A stretch of DNA of 64,000 nt. Source: Scilla litardierei. Taxonomy: Eukaryota > Streptophyta > Magnoliopsida > Asparagales > Asparagaceae. The notes under the pieces were generated by a model. It made no database searches and was not told the origin of the DNA. It saw only the letters and a program-made list of their open reading frames with translations. Position 1 is the first letter of the stretch. Every line of letters begins with the position of its first letter. Position numbers and translations under genes: made by a program. Below are positions 36,305-47,446 of this stretch, piece after piece. The stretch lies in NCBI GenBank assembly GCA_030789695.1, contig CM061141.1:322199938-322263937 (forward strand). The letters run 5' to 3'.

Positions 36305-38093
36305 TGTTGCATATTGGATTCCCCAATGTGGTTTTAATGATAAACAAACATAATCAATTGTGACTAATCCCCATGTTTTGTAGTTAATGAAAGCATCAGC
36401 AATATAAATAGAGTCATATCAAATGAAGATGATGACTCGAATCATTGATGCAAGGACATCAATCAACGAAGCATGGAAATCAAGCACTGAACACAAGGAA
36501 ATCAAAGCGTTGGACTCAACAAAGCTCAATTGAAGTCTTCAAGGAATTCAATAGGAAGTAAAGGGGATAAACATGTATATCTTTATTTCTTTACTTCTTA
36601 GTTGATAAGCATGTTAAGGCCTGAATAGACTTGATAGAATATCACTCATAACACTCACAACACCGTAGATCATATATCATTGAGTGTCATATGGTTAGAA
36701 CTTGCATAAGCTTGAAGTGGAGTTTTTCAGTCTACACATCGCCTGGTGCTCATGCAAATTCTGCTCTTTAAAACCATACCTAGTACAGATGCCTGAAGTT
36801 CTCATTCCAGATGTATGCACAATGTGTCAGGCGCCTGGATGAAGAACTCCAGACGTCTGATTAATTGTAGCCGAACTTCCAATATCTCGATCTCTACCGA
36901 ATGACAGAAATCAGACGTCTGATGTTATGTTTCCAAACATCTTTACTTTGTATCAGACGCCTGGATGATATACATCAGACGTCTGGTTAACTAGGAGCAA
37001 AATTTCCAGTATCTTAAACTCTATAGTCAAGTCTTGATTAAGACATCTGAAGATGTGTTTCCAGACGTCCATATAGTCGACCAGATGTCTAGGTATTTGG
37101 ACTAATATATTCCAAAGTAACTCTGTCCCTCAATGTTTGTATGATCAGACGTCTGATACCTTTGAGCCAGACGGTTGTGCTGTGGACCAGACGTCTAGGA
37201 AGTCTTCTTCAGACGTCTGCCAAGTGTCCGTTAGACTGCATTTATGACCCAGTCAGAATAGTACATCAGCCGCCTGGTCGTTCTTCTTCAGGCAACTGGG
37301 ACTAGGATTTCTGCCTGTAATAGCTGTTTCCAGCATTTAATACTTGTGCTTTTTAATAGATTTTAGACAGAGTTCGATGAGCTATTTAAAAGGCTTTGAT
37401 GTCTTGACTTAATAAGCTAGATGAACTTTTAGAACTTCATTCAATACACACTCAAGTGATTTTAAGTCATTAATTCTTCACTAGAGCATTCAAGAGCATT
37501 CAAAGCCATTCAAGCTCAAGCTCTAAGTTTCAACTTGTCTTCAAAACTTTTAAGATCAAGCTTCTAACATTTATTGTTAATCATCTCGAGACAAGTAGTA
37601 AGTGCTCATACTCTCATCATTTTGAGCACATCACACACACACCTTCGTGCCTCATTAGAAAGAGTATTATTCAATGCATAGTTTTGTGTAAACTGTTTTA
37701 TATTTCGGTTCTATTTCTCTCTTTGATATTTGAGAAGTTCCTCTCGGGTTGTGAGAGTAGTCCATTCCCGGGTAGTGGGAAGTGGAAGAAAGTGTATTGG
37801 TTTTTCACTTGTCAGGTTTTGACAAGTGAGTATTAGTAGATCACTAATCACTAGCAGGTTTGCTAGTGGGTTGCTGGAGTAGGATTCAAATGAGCAGGGG
37901 AGACTCAGAGTCGGGGAGACTCGTGAATCCGAACCAGGGTAAATCCTTTGTTTGTGTTTGCTTTTCTGTGTTTGTTGCTCTCTCTTTCTATTCAGCACTA
38001 AGGTTGCATAAGTGATCTTTAATTTGGCGTAATTTCCTTATTATTGTTATAAAGCACAATTCACCCCCATATAGTGTTTCTCCTTATAGTTTC
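36305..38093 (+). mobile_element. Sirevirus-like solo LTR
   Basis: Starts TGTTGCATATTGG with TTTTAATGATAAACAAAC close behind. It has the late AATTCACCCCC block and is flanked by AGATC on both sides (36300-36304 and 38094-38098). No interior is present, as expected after LTR-LTR recombination. It lies in the gypsy gag. The 3' end lacks a perfect CA, so its edge is slightly uncertain. Confidence 0.7.
36728..37290 (+). repeat. CAGACGTCTG palindrome array in solo LTR
   Basis: Exact CAGACGTCTG occurs at 36850, 36912, 36976, 37146 and 37210. A doubly changed but still perfect palindrome, CAGGCGCCTG, is at 36828. About ten one- or two-base variants lie between (such as CAGACGCCTG and CAGATGTCTG). 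Confidence 0.9.
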
Positions 38094-38260
38094 AGATCCC
38101 ACAAAACAGACCATATGGAAAATAGCGTGAGGTGCAAGCTGGTAGAGGGGAAGTTTTAAAAAACTCAAAATCTCTAAGATGAATGGATGGAGAGGAAAAC
38201 AGAGACCAAAGAGGAAAGATTTTGAATATACTCCAATTTCGTGTCTCCGAGGAAAGCAAA
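38094..38260 (+). pseudogene. Gypsy gag, C-terminal part
   Basis: A basic segment MNGWRGKQRPKRKDFEYTP resembles the Arg/Lys-rich tail with YTPL that follows the gag domain in Tat-like elements. The match is short. Confidence 0.45.
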
Positions 38261-38900
38261 TTCTTTTATTTTACTTTGGAATCCTAAGTTTATAAGGAGG
38301 AGAAAGATAATCTGACCGGATCTTGGCGGTCAGATCGAAAGATAGCTTCGGTACCATGTCCAGAATCTCTCGAGGCATGGTGGACGAATAATCAAATCGA
38401 AGAATAAGAAATCGGGGTTCCGTGAGTAATCCTTTCCCTTTCCCAGGGATTAGGATATACTGAGAGGGTGGAAGACGCCGCAAAATTTTAGACGGAGATG
38501 GCTCTCTTATCTTCAAAGACGGCCACATAATCGAAATAACTAAAAAGAGCACAACTGGAAAAGTGGAACTACCTTAGTAAGGTCTGATGAGCATCAAAGA
38601 AAGCAAAGGCAATATTAGGCTTTCCAAAATTTGGGGACGAAGCAGGTTAGCCTATTTGTTTCATTCTCCCTATTTATATCGGGAAGCCGAAACCAAACCC
38701 AATTTGGCCGTTTGACGTCGAAATCTGATGCAATGGAAATTTTAAATCTCAAGATAAGACGAGGACCAAAACATGGTGTAAAGGGTTTTGGCGGCAGAAA
38801 TCAAATATGCCCATTTCAACTGTCGTACCCATTTAATGAGATTTCACATCATGTAGTCTCAATCAATGCATTTCTTGAGCATTAATGATGGGGGCCATTG
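38261..38900. other. Unassigned stretch, probably gypsy-derived
   Basis: No coding frame that I can place. It lies between the gag tail and the right gypsy LTR. Confidence 0.4.
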
Positions 38901-39644
38901 TTAATACATGTGTTCGGCCGATGAAGCGGGGATATAACAATGCATCCAGAAAGGCGAAGCCCACTAGAAAGGGTAAAGCCTCGGCCCAATAGCCCAAGAG
39001 CCCATCAGCAAGGATGTGCTATTACTTAGTCAAAGGAACAACTCATCTGCCCGTTGGGGTCCTGCTAATTACGTGGGATTGGTTAATGAGGGCAGAATAA
39101 ATGGGCAGCAGTTATCAACAATCCTGGAGAAGATTCTGCCATCATAAATGAGGAGCCTTTATGTATTAACAGTGAAATCATCGATTATAAATAGGTGAAA
39201 TGACAACAGAAGATGGGTTCAGACTCAAGAGGTACGAAATACTAGGTACTTTGACAAACTTATCGCCTTCCACTCTTAAATTTCTTCTTCCATACGCTTG
39301 AGGTGACTGAATCAGACTATCTGCCCTTGGGTCAATCTTGACAGCCCCAAGCTTTTTTTAAGTCCATATTAACTTAAGCATCGGAGGGGTTTTGGGTCGG
39401 AGCCCAGATCCGACCCCCCTTACGTCTGTCTGTGGCGCAGGTCATTCGAGGCACGACGTAGCAGAACGGTCGAACGGTCATCGCATCGACCGTAAGATCG
39501 ATCGAGCATCAGCCCAACGCTCTAAGCTCAGCCCTCATCGATCTACCAACCAAGGGTCTCATATCACCAGCTGACGAGGCTCCATCCCGACAAAGGAGTC
39601 CACGTTAGTCCCAATTACTGTTGACCGGAACCCAGTCTTCAACA
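38900..39644 (+). repeat. Gypsy LTR (right)
   Basis: Contains ACTTAAGCATCGGAGGGG and ends CTTCAACA, followed by GGATT rather than a primer site, as expected for a 3' LTR. The left edge is approximate. Confidence 0.6.
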
Positions 39645-39769
39645 GGATTCACTTAGCTCCGCTTGTCATGACGTCATCGATTTTAATACCATAATTTTCT
39701 ACCTTGAGTTTTTAATACCATAATTTTCTTATTTGTCTTCAATTTCGTTTATCTAATATATATTTGACA

Positions 39770-40520
39770 GTGTTTTTTGAATTCTAGGGCTGACTAGGAT
39801 AAACTGACTAGGACAAACAGGTTGATAGAAAGACGGCTTGGATTTAATCTTGAGAAATGAATGGTTGAGATGAGATTTTGCGAAAATTTTTGGAGGGAAA
39901 AACATTTCTAGGGAAATGAAAGTTTATAGGGAATGAAAGTTTTTGGGGAAATGAAACTTTATGGTGAATGAAAGTTTCTTGGAAATAGCAGAGTGCGCAC
40001 AATTAATGCATTCGAGAAAAAAAATATAAACTTGCACTTAATACTGCAGATCGAATGATATCTCCCTCAACGCGGGGCATACAGTCTCTTCGACTTATGG
40101 GGCGCCCGCGCCGACGGCGCCGGCTAAATTTTTTTACGCTAATTTGTTGTTCTTCGACGCCCGCTAAATTTTTTACACCAATTTGTTGTTTTTCGGTGCC
40201 CGCTAAATTTTTTTACGCTAATATGTTGTTCCGCGCCAAAGGCGGAAAATTTTTTTTACGTTAATTTGTTGTTCCGCGCCTAAAGTGTCTGCGCCGATTT
40301 TTTTACGCTAATTTGTTGTTTCGTGTCGAATGCGCCCGCGCCTAATTTGTTGTTCCGCACCGAAGGCGTCCGTGCCATTAAATATTTTATGCTAATTTGT
40401 TGTTTCACGCAATTTTGGCTGTGGAAATAAATTTTTGGGAATAAAGATTTCGTGAGGGAAAATCTTAAATGAAGCGTACGATTATGACTAGTTGACTCAT
40501 AAATCATAACTATTTGGCAC
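39770..40520. repeat. GC-palindrome / AATTTGTTGTT array element, locus 2
   Basis: Flank 39770-39900 matches 24040-24180. The array 40085-40415 has about seven AATTTGTTGTT units separated by GGCGCCCGCGCC-like GC-rich segments. The right flank (GATTTCGTGAGGGAAAATC) is the inverse of 21840-21870. It lies in the ancestral upstream region of the boron transporter. Confidence 0.7.
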
Positions 40521-40743
40521 ACAACTTACCCTACATAAATCCTAACAATCTATTAAGAATTCATTGATGCGAGGTACCAATGGAAAACCTTGATTAAAAA
40601 GCAAAGTATTAGAAATAAAATTGATACAATACAATTATACAAATGAAAGAAAATGAAATGAATTCCTTTTTACGTGTCAAAGAATGACACACGTTTTCTT
40701 TTTCTCATTTTTAATTTTGTTCAATCTACGATTATTTATCTGC

Positions 40744-40890
40744 TGTTGTGAACGGGTATTTACTGGGTTGGATGAGTTATTGGGCCATCCTAAGTGTTTG
40801 TGCCCATATCTGTATAAGCCCACTTGTATTCTCCCCTTTGGCTATAAATATAGACCTGAGGGCTCTCCCCTCAGTAGTTGATTTATAACA
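40744..40890 (+). repeat. Copia 5' LTR (147 bases)
   Basis: TG...CA ends with a TATA box (CTATAAATATA) about 45 bases before the end. About 4 differences from the 3' LTR suggest an insertion age near one million years at usual plant LTR rates (estimate). Confidence 0.95.
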
Positions 40891-41311
40891 CATTATCAGC
40901 ACGAGCCTCTAAATTTTCTTTTTTCCACAAAATTTTTTCCGTTCATTGCGAAGGCGAAGGCGGGAGATCCACGAGCGCGGTGCAAGGCTTCCTCAATCGA
41001 GCGTCGTCATCCGCATAGGGCTTCGAGCAAACGTCGCTATATCCGGAGGACGAATATAGAGGTAAAAACTATAAAAACAATGTTTTTAATCATACGCATG
41101 ATTGCCCCTCGCCTAGATCTCGCAATATCGTCATGGTGATTCATCGTCGCCTTGAAAACGACGGATTTTTCATCCCAAAAATCAATTTTTTTTACGGGTT
41201 TTGGATTTTTTTTGCCAAAACCCTAAATCAACCCCGCCGGCGGCCTCGCCGCCGGCCCCCCCCCGCCGCCACGTCGTCCCCCCCACAAGGGGGGCGGCAA
41301 CCGCCGCGCCT

Positions 41312-41508
41312 CCCTGCAGGGGGGCGGCGGCGGCCCTCTCTGCCGCCGCCCTCCCCTGCAGGGGGGCGGCGGCCCCCGCGAGGCCGCGCCCCCCCTGCAG
41401 GGGGGCGGCGGCCGCTGCCGCTCCCCCTGCAGGGGGGTGGCCGCCCCCGATGCCGCGACCCCCCCTGCAGGGGGGGCGGCCCCGCGGCCGCGCCCCCCCT
41501 GCAGGGGG
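41312..41508 (+). repeat. CCCCCTGCAGGGGG palindrome array
   Basis: Six self-complementary units at about 41312, 41353, 41392, 41423, 41461 and 41495. The last four are the full 14-base palindrome. They are separated by GGCGGC-rich spacers of varying length. Confidence 0.9.
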
Positions 41509-41564
41509 GCGGCGGCGGCGGCGCCCCCCCACTGCTAAACCCTAATTCAAAAAAAAACACAGAT

Positions 41565-41742
41565 CTGTGGGCCTGAAGCCCACAGCAGATCTGTGGGCTT
41601 CAGGCCCACAGATTTCACAAAAAAAACAGATCTGTGGGCCTGAAGCCCACAGCAGATCTGTGGGCTTCAGGCCCACAGATTTCACAAAAAAAGGCCTATG
41701 GGCCTGAAGCCCATAGGTCGACTGCGGGCTTCAGGCCCGCAG
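41565..41742 (+). repeat. Six-hairpin block with alternating complementary loops
   Basis: Hairpins at 41565-41585, 41591-41611, 41632-41652, 41658-41678, 41696-41716 and 41722-41742. Each has an 8-base stem and 5-base loop. Stems are CTGTGGGC/GCCCACAG in the first four, CTATGGGC/GCCCATAG in the fifth and CTGCGGGC/GCCCGCAG in the sixth. Loops alternate CTGAA and TTCAG. The first four form two 67-base tandem units. Confidence 0.9.
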
Positions 41743-42669
41743 GCTGGTTTATCTGAAAAAAAAAAATTTTGGGGGAGGCAAAGGGCTATAAACTTGCCTC
41801 AAAAGGCAACTTATTAGCCTAAAAATTAATTTAAAATGTGGATTCAAAGGCAAAATATTCGTGAAAAATCACGGTAAATTACGGGACAAATATCGGGCAG
41901 ACAAGGGCGTTTTGGGGATCTTTTGGGGGGCTTTTGGGATGATGATGGAACCTTTTTCCTCATACAAAAGAAAATGTTAATTTTGGGCTCTTAATCAATT
42001 TAATTGATTAAACCCATTTACTTTACAACCTATGCATCGTAATTTCTTTTACATGCTTTACATCTCTGGCAAAATTATGTGGATATTATATTTGCGTGGT
42101 TGTACATTTTATTTAAAAACTTAATAATTAGGAAGATCCTGCGACCGCTCTGCCGTTAGTTACCTAACCTAACGGTGTATGACGTTGCCAAGTAGTCCAA
42201 TAATTATTAAGTGATTAAATATCATTTTATCCTCATATGAATAAACTACCTGTGATGTCTGTGGATGAAAATGTTGATGAGCACAATATTCTTGCATGAA
42301 TGGCTAAATGTGGTTTTTGGATCGGCCGTTTAGTCCCACAGTTTATTTTCCGCACTTTTCTTTCATTTTTGAGAGAAATTGTAGTGAGGATTTTATGTAA
42401 ATGTCAAAGAAAGAAGACCACCTTCCATGGAGACGAAGGCCTCGCTTGAAGACGAAGATATTATATGGGACCCACGGGGTTTCCAAAGTTGTATTTTCAT
42501 TTTATTCAAGCTGCAAATTTGTATAATTTGGACTGTGGACTTTTTGGACTCTTTCTTGTGGGACTGGCCGATCCACACGTTTAGCTTTTCATTTAATATT
42601 GCTTCCGCATGAAAATTTTTCTTTCCTGATTAATTATTAATTCATGCATGTTTGTGCCCTGCTAGATAA

Positions 42670-43631
42670 ATGGCTAAAATTGCAAGCATTGACTTTGAAG
42701 TGCTGGATGCATCAGGCAGAAACTATCTAAGCTGGCAGCTAGATGTTAAGTTTCACCTGCGGGCCAAGTCCCTCATCACTGCTGTGACTGAAAAAGAAAA
42801 TGTTAGCGATATAGAGAAGGCGCAAGCCATCATCTATATTCGCCGCCATGTGGATAAGACCTTAAAGGCTGAGTACCTTACGGTCGAAGATCCACTTGAG
42901 CTATGGACCGCCCTTGAGGACAGGTATAAACATCAGAGAGATGTTATACTCCCAAGGGCGAGATATGAGTGGGAGAACCTGAGACTGCAAGACTTTAAGT
43001 CCATTGCTGAGTACAACTCAGCACTTTTTAGCATCACCTCACGCCTGAAGTTGTGTGGTGAAAAAGTCTCAGAAGATCGCATGCTGGAAAAGACGTATAC
43101 GTCTTTCCATGAAAAGGATGCGATACTTATGCAGCAATACCGTGAACGTGAGTTCATCAAGTATTCAGAGCTGCTGTCATGTCTTCTCATGGCCGAGAAA
43201 AACAGAGAGCTTCTTCTCGCCACTCACAATATGCGCCCTCCCGGCACTGCCCCCTACCAGAAGCTCACCATACCTCTTCCTTCAAAAAGAAGAGGGATAA
43301 TAAAAGAAAAGAAAGACCACAGAAAGGGGGACAACAGAAAAGAGCCAAGGGCCCACCACAGCAGCGCAAGAATGAAGGGAAGCGCAAGTTCACCTGGAGC
43401 AGGAATGATAACAAGAAAAACAATGCACCCCCACCCAAGAGGGGCTGGGAAGACCAATGCCACAGCTGTGGCATGACAGGCCACTGGTCTAGAGTGTGCA
43501 GGACCCTAGTGCATCTCCAGGAGCTTTACAAACAAAGCAAGAAAAATAATGTTGAATCAAACCTGGTGGCTGCGAATAATGCAGTCAAATTCACAGCAAA
43601 AGACTTCGAGTCAGATGATCTGCTTGATTAG
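42670..43631 (+). pseudogene. Copia gag, one frameshift
   Basis: Begins ATG with FEVLDASGRNYLSWQLDVKF, the N-terminal gag domain of a common plant Copia lineage, and continues through YKHQRDVILPRARYEW. Near 43250 the frame shifts by one base. The other frame holds the basic linker and the zinc knuckle CHSCGMTGHWSRVC (CX2CX4HX4C) and ends DLLD at 43631. Gag packages element RNA in virus-like particles. This copy would make only a knuckle-less product. Confidence 0.9.
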
Positions 43632-43752
43632 CCTGTTATCATTTATCTTAGCATTTTATTGTATGAACATTCTATGAGAGCTTTTATGTATCATCAATTC
43701 TGTTGAATAAAATTTAGCCTTTCTGAATGCAAATGTTTACTCATCTTTTTAG
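43632..43752 (+). other. AT-rich gag-pol spacer, intron-like
   Basis: 121 bases with GAATAAAA (near 43708) and a pyrimidine-rich end TCATCTTTTTAG just before the pol start ATG. No coding continuity. It may take part in splicing or early termination that separates gag from pol expression. Confidence 0.5.
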
Positions 43753-46700
43753 ATGGAATGCTCTCATGACTGCTTAGTAGACAGCGCGTCAACACATACG
43801 ATCCTTCAGCACAAATGCTATTTCCATAGCATTATCCCGTATAAGAGCCCTGTAAACACAATTTCAGGGCCATCGGACATAATTGAAGGTTCTGGGAATG
43901 CAACCTTGTTGCTCCCCAATGGAACAGAAATAAAAATAAAAGATGCACTTTACTCTCCGAATTCCAAGAGAAACTTACTAAGTTTCAAAGATATCCGTCT
44001 TAACGGATTCCACTTGGAGACATCAAATGTCAAAGAAAATGAATTACTGTATGTAACGTCTCAAGAAAATGGAGTTAAAACCATACTTGAACGTTTTGAG
44101 AGCCTCTCATCAGGCCTCTACCATACAAAAATTCGGAGAGAGGAAGCAAACCTGACGGAGCACCTGAAGTGCTCGACATCGGCCAAATTCTTACTTTGGC
44201 ACGATAGACTTGGCCACCCCGGATCTGTGATGATGCACCGCATCCTAGCACAATCCCATGGGCATAACCTGAAGAACCAGAAGATTCTTCAGAAGGGAGA
44301 ATTCCCTTGTGTACCCTGCTTTAAGGGTAAATTAATAACAAGGCCATCACCACTTAAAGTGGATATTGAGTCTCCTAGCTTCCTTGAAAGAATACACGGA
44401 GACATATGTGGACCTATCCACCCCCCTAGCGGGCCCTTTCGGTACTTTATGGTACTGATTGATGCATCTTCGAAATACTCATATGCGTGTCTACTTTCAA
44501 CCCGCAACTTAGCTTTTCCAAAGCTTTTGGCACAAATAATAAAGTTGCGGGCGCATTTCCCAGACAACCAAATAAAGAAAATACGTCTGGATAATGCGGG
44601 GGAATTTACCTCTCAGTCATTCCAAGAATATTGCCAGGCAACGGGAATAGAAATTGAACATCCAGTACCGCATGTTCACACCCAGAATGGGTTAGCTGAG
44701 TCGCTAATTAAAAGACTCCAATGGATCGCACGACCATTGCTGATGAAATCCCAGTTGCCGGTGGATGCATGGGGACATGCAATTTTGCATGCTGCATCAC
44801 TAATAAAAATTAGACCCTCAGGAGGTCAGAGTCTATCTCCAATGCAACTCGCATATGGAACGCCGCCGAACATCTCTCACTTGAGAATCTTCGGCTGCGC
44901 AGTTTATATCACCATTGCACCACCACAAAGGACCAAGATGGGTCCTCAACGTCGCCTAGGTATCTACGTAGGGTTTGACTCACCCTCCATTATAAGATAC
45001 CTAGAACCCCAAACGGGGGACGCTTTCAAGGCACGCCTTGAAGACTGCAATTTTGATGAGACGTATTTCCCCAAAATGGGCCTAGACATCGAAAAGTCTA
45101 GTGCAAAGCAAATGTTAACGTGGGATACAAAAAGCTTGACCCACTATGATCCGGTAACAAAACAATGTGATGATGAGATCCGGAAGATCTTACACATCCA
45201 GGACACAGTCCATATATTACCGAACTCGTTCACTGACAACCAGAAGATTGTCAGATCACACATCCCTGCTGCGAATACTCCAGCTAGTATTGACATCCCG
45301 AAGGATGGATGCAATCCACATGCAGCAGAAGTGGCTGCACCTCAACAGAAAAGAGGCAGACCACCAGGCTCCAAGGATAAAAATCCAAGAAAAAGAAAAA
45401 TATCCGGAGACATTGGGACGATACCCCCACAGAGAAACGAGCTCGTGTCCATACCCTCTCCCCTCCCGGAATCCACTGCAGAGGAACTGCCGGGAGAAAC
45501 AGAAATATCACTAAATTATGTACGTACAGGGGAGGTATTGGACAGAAAGAGTACAGTCGTCGACGATGACTTCACGTTTCACATTGCCATTCACGTCGCT
45601 GGAAGCGATGATGATTATGAACCACACTCCGTTGCTGAATGCAAACGTAGAGATGATTGGCCAAAGTGGAATCAGGCAATAGAAGCCGAGCTGGACTCGC
45701 TTCAGAAACGAAAAGTCGTTGGGCAAATAGTCCAGACACCTACCGGTGTCAAACCTGTGGGATACAAATGGGTATTCGTCAGAAAAAGAAACGAAAATAA
45801 TGAGATCGCACGCTACAAAGCTAGACTTGTAGCATAGGGATTTTACCAAAGACCGGGTATAGACTATGACGAAACATACTTCCCGGTCATGGATGCGATC
45901 ACGTTCAGATTCCTGATAAGCTTAACAGCAAAGGAAGGCCTAGATATGCATCTAATGGATGTTGTGACTGCGTATCTATACGGCAATCTCGACAAGGATA
46001 TCTACATGAAACTTTCTGATGGCTTTTCAATGCCTGCTGAACTGAAAGATAGACCTCGGGACATCTATTCTGTTAAGCTACAAAGATCATTGTATGGTCT
46101 CAAACAATCAGGAAGAATGTGGTATAACAGACTCAGTGAGTTCCTTGTTCAACAAGGATTCACGAACAATGAAATCTGCCCTTGTATCTTCATAAGAACA
46201 AAGGGAAAAGGATTCGTGATAATAGCTGTCTACGTAGACGATCTGAATCTCATAGGATCTCCCGAAGAGATCACTGAGATATCTGTAAGCCTAACAAAAG
46301 AATTCGAAATGAAAGACCTAGGCAAAACCAAATTCTGCCTTGGCTTACAGATTGAACATCAAAAGGACGGAATCCTATTACACCAAACCACATATACGAA
46401 GAAAATGTTGCAAAGATTCCATATGGACCATTGCCATCCATTGAGTACACCTATGGTGGTACGATCCCTGGATGCACATAAAGACCCCTTCCGGCCGCTG
46501 GAAGAGGGGGATGATATACTTGGTCCGGAAGTTACCTATCTGAGTGCCATCGGAGCACTACTATATCTGGCAAACTGCACGCGTCCCGATACAGCGTTCG
46601 CAGTAAATTTGCTTGCCAGATACAATGTAGCGCCTACACAGCGCCACTGGACCGGGGTAAAGCACCTTCTGCGCTACCTCCAAGGGTAGATTTGGGACTC

Positions 46701-47231
46701 TTCTACAAAAATGGAACATCCTCTACACGTGCAGGTTATGCTGATGCAGGGTACTTGTCTGATCCCCACAAAACAAAATCACAGACTGGGTACGTGTTTA
46801 CCTACGGAGGGACATCCATTTCCTGGAGATCCATCAAGCAAACCTTGACGGCGACCTCATCCAATCACTCGGAGATCATTGTCATCCATGAAGCAAGCAG
46901 AGAATGCGTATGGCTACGCTCAGTCATCCACCACATCTTGTCTACGACCGGACTGAAGACTGGAGACCTCGAGCCCACTACCATGTTCGAGGACAATGCT
47001 GCTTGCATAGCTCAGCTACGAGGTGGCTTCATCAAAGGCGACAGAACGAAACACATTTCACCAAAGTTCTTCTGGACGCACGAGCTACAGAGAGATGACA
47101 AGATCGACATCAGACAAGTGCAGTCATGTGACAATTTGACAGATTTGTTCACTAAAGCCCTTCCTACTGCTACCTATAGAAAACTTGTATATAGGATTGG
47201 AATGAGACGCCTAAGAGATCTGAAAGCTTGA
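43753..47231 (+). pseudogene. Copia pol (protease, integrase, RT, RNase H), two breaks
   Basis: Protease (CLVDSASTHTIL, near 43775). GAG-pre-integrase (LLWHDRLGHPG, about 44195) with the HHCC pair ending CVPC. Integrase core (IHGDICGP, LDNAGEF, HTQNGLAES). Chromatin-region linker with Lys-rich segment (near 45400). Reverse transcriptase (YKWVFVRK, then YVDD at 46231-46242). RNase H (YADAGYLSD, EDNAACIAQ). Breaks: an in-frame TAG at 45835-45837 at the start of reverse transcriptase, and a frameshift by 46689 after LLRYLQG, with RNase H in another frame to 47231. The protein would convert element RNA to DNA and insert it, but this copy cannot. Confidence 0.93.
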
Positions 47232-47446
47232 GAGCTTGTACAGATCAGGGGGAGTTTGGCAGAGTTTGTACTCTTTTCCCTTAACTATGTTTTTTCCCAC
47301 TGGGTTTTCCATAGCCAAAGGTTTTAACGAGGCAAATCTCACCAACTCAGGATCCTGAAGTATCCACCCCATGTGAGACCCATACAGGCTCAGAATCCTG
47401 AAGTATTCATGAGCAGGGTCCACAACTATGGCTGGATAAGGGGGAG

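Larger units (their letters stand above)
25960..39644 (+). mobile_element. Tat-like Ty3/gypsy relic 2, host of nested insertions
   Basis: The left LTR (about 25960-26688) ends GTCAACA and is followed by TGGCGTCGTCTGTGGGGA (26691-26708). Gag pieces follow at 26785-27719, 36100-36304 and about 38094-38260. A family LTR at about 38900-39644 ends CTTCAACA. The gag gene is interrupted twice, by a Sirevirus (27720-36094, duplication CAACC) and by a solo LTR (36305-38093, AGATC). The two gypsy LTRs share ACTTAAGCATCGGAGG, GGGTCGGA and CAGCTGACGAG but are only roughly 70% alike, so they may be an old pair or two related elements. Pol is absent. Confidence 0.65.
40891..42669 (+). other. Copia untranslated leader, 1.8 kb, partly extremely GC-rich
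   Basis: Holds the CCCCCTGCAGGGGG array (41312-41508), a six-hairpin block (41565-41742) and an AT-richer remainder. Long reading frames on both strands at 41130-41580 come only from the lack of stop codons in GC-rich repeats. Confidence 0.8.

Noticed and set aside
36728..37290. CRISPR-like array of CAGACGTCTG
   Set aside because: The repeat is too short, spacing is irregular, and it lies inside an LTR.
41133..41576. Reading frames of 110-147 codons on both strands in the GC-rich Copia leader
   Set aside because: They overlap on both strands and arise because GC-rich palindromic repeats contain no stop codons. Low-complexity Pro/Arg/Gly sequence with no domain.
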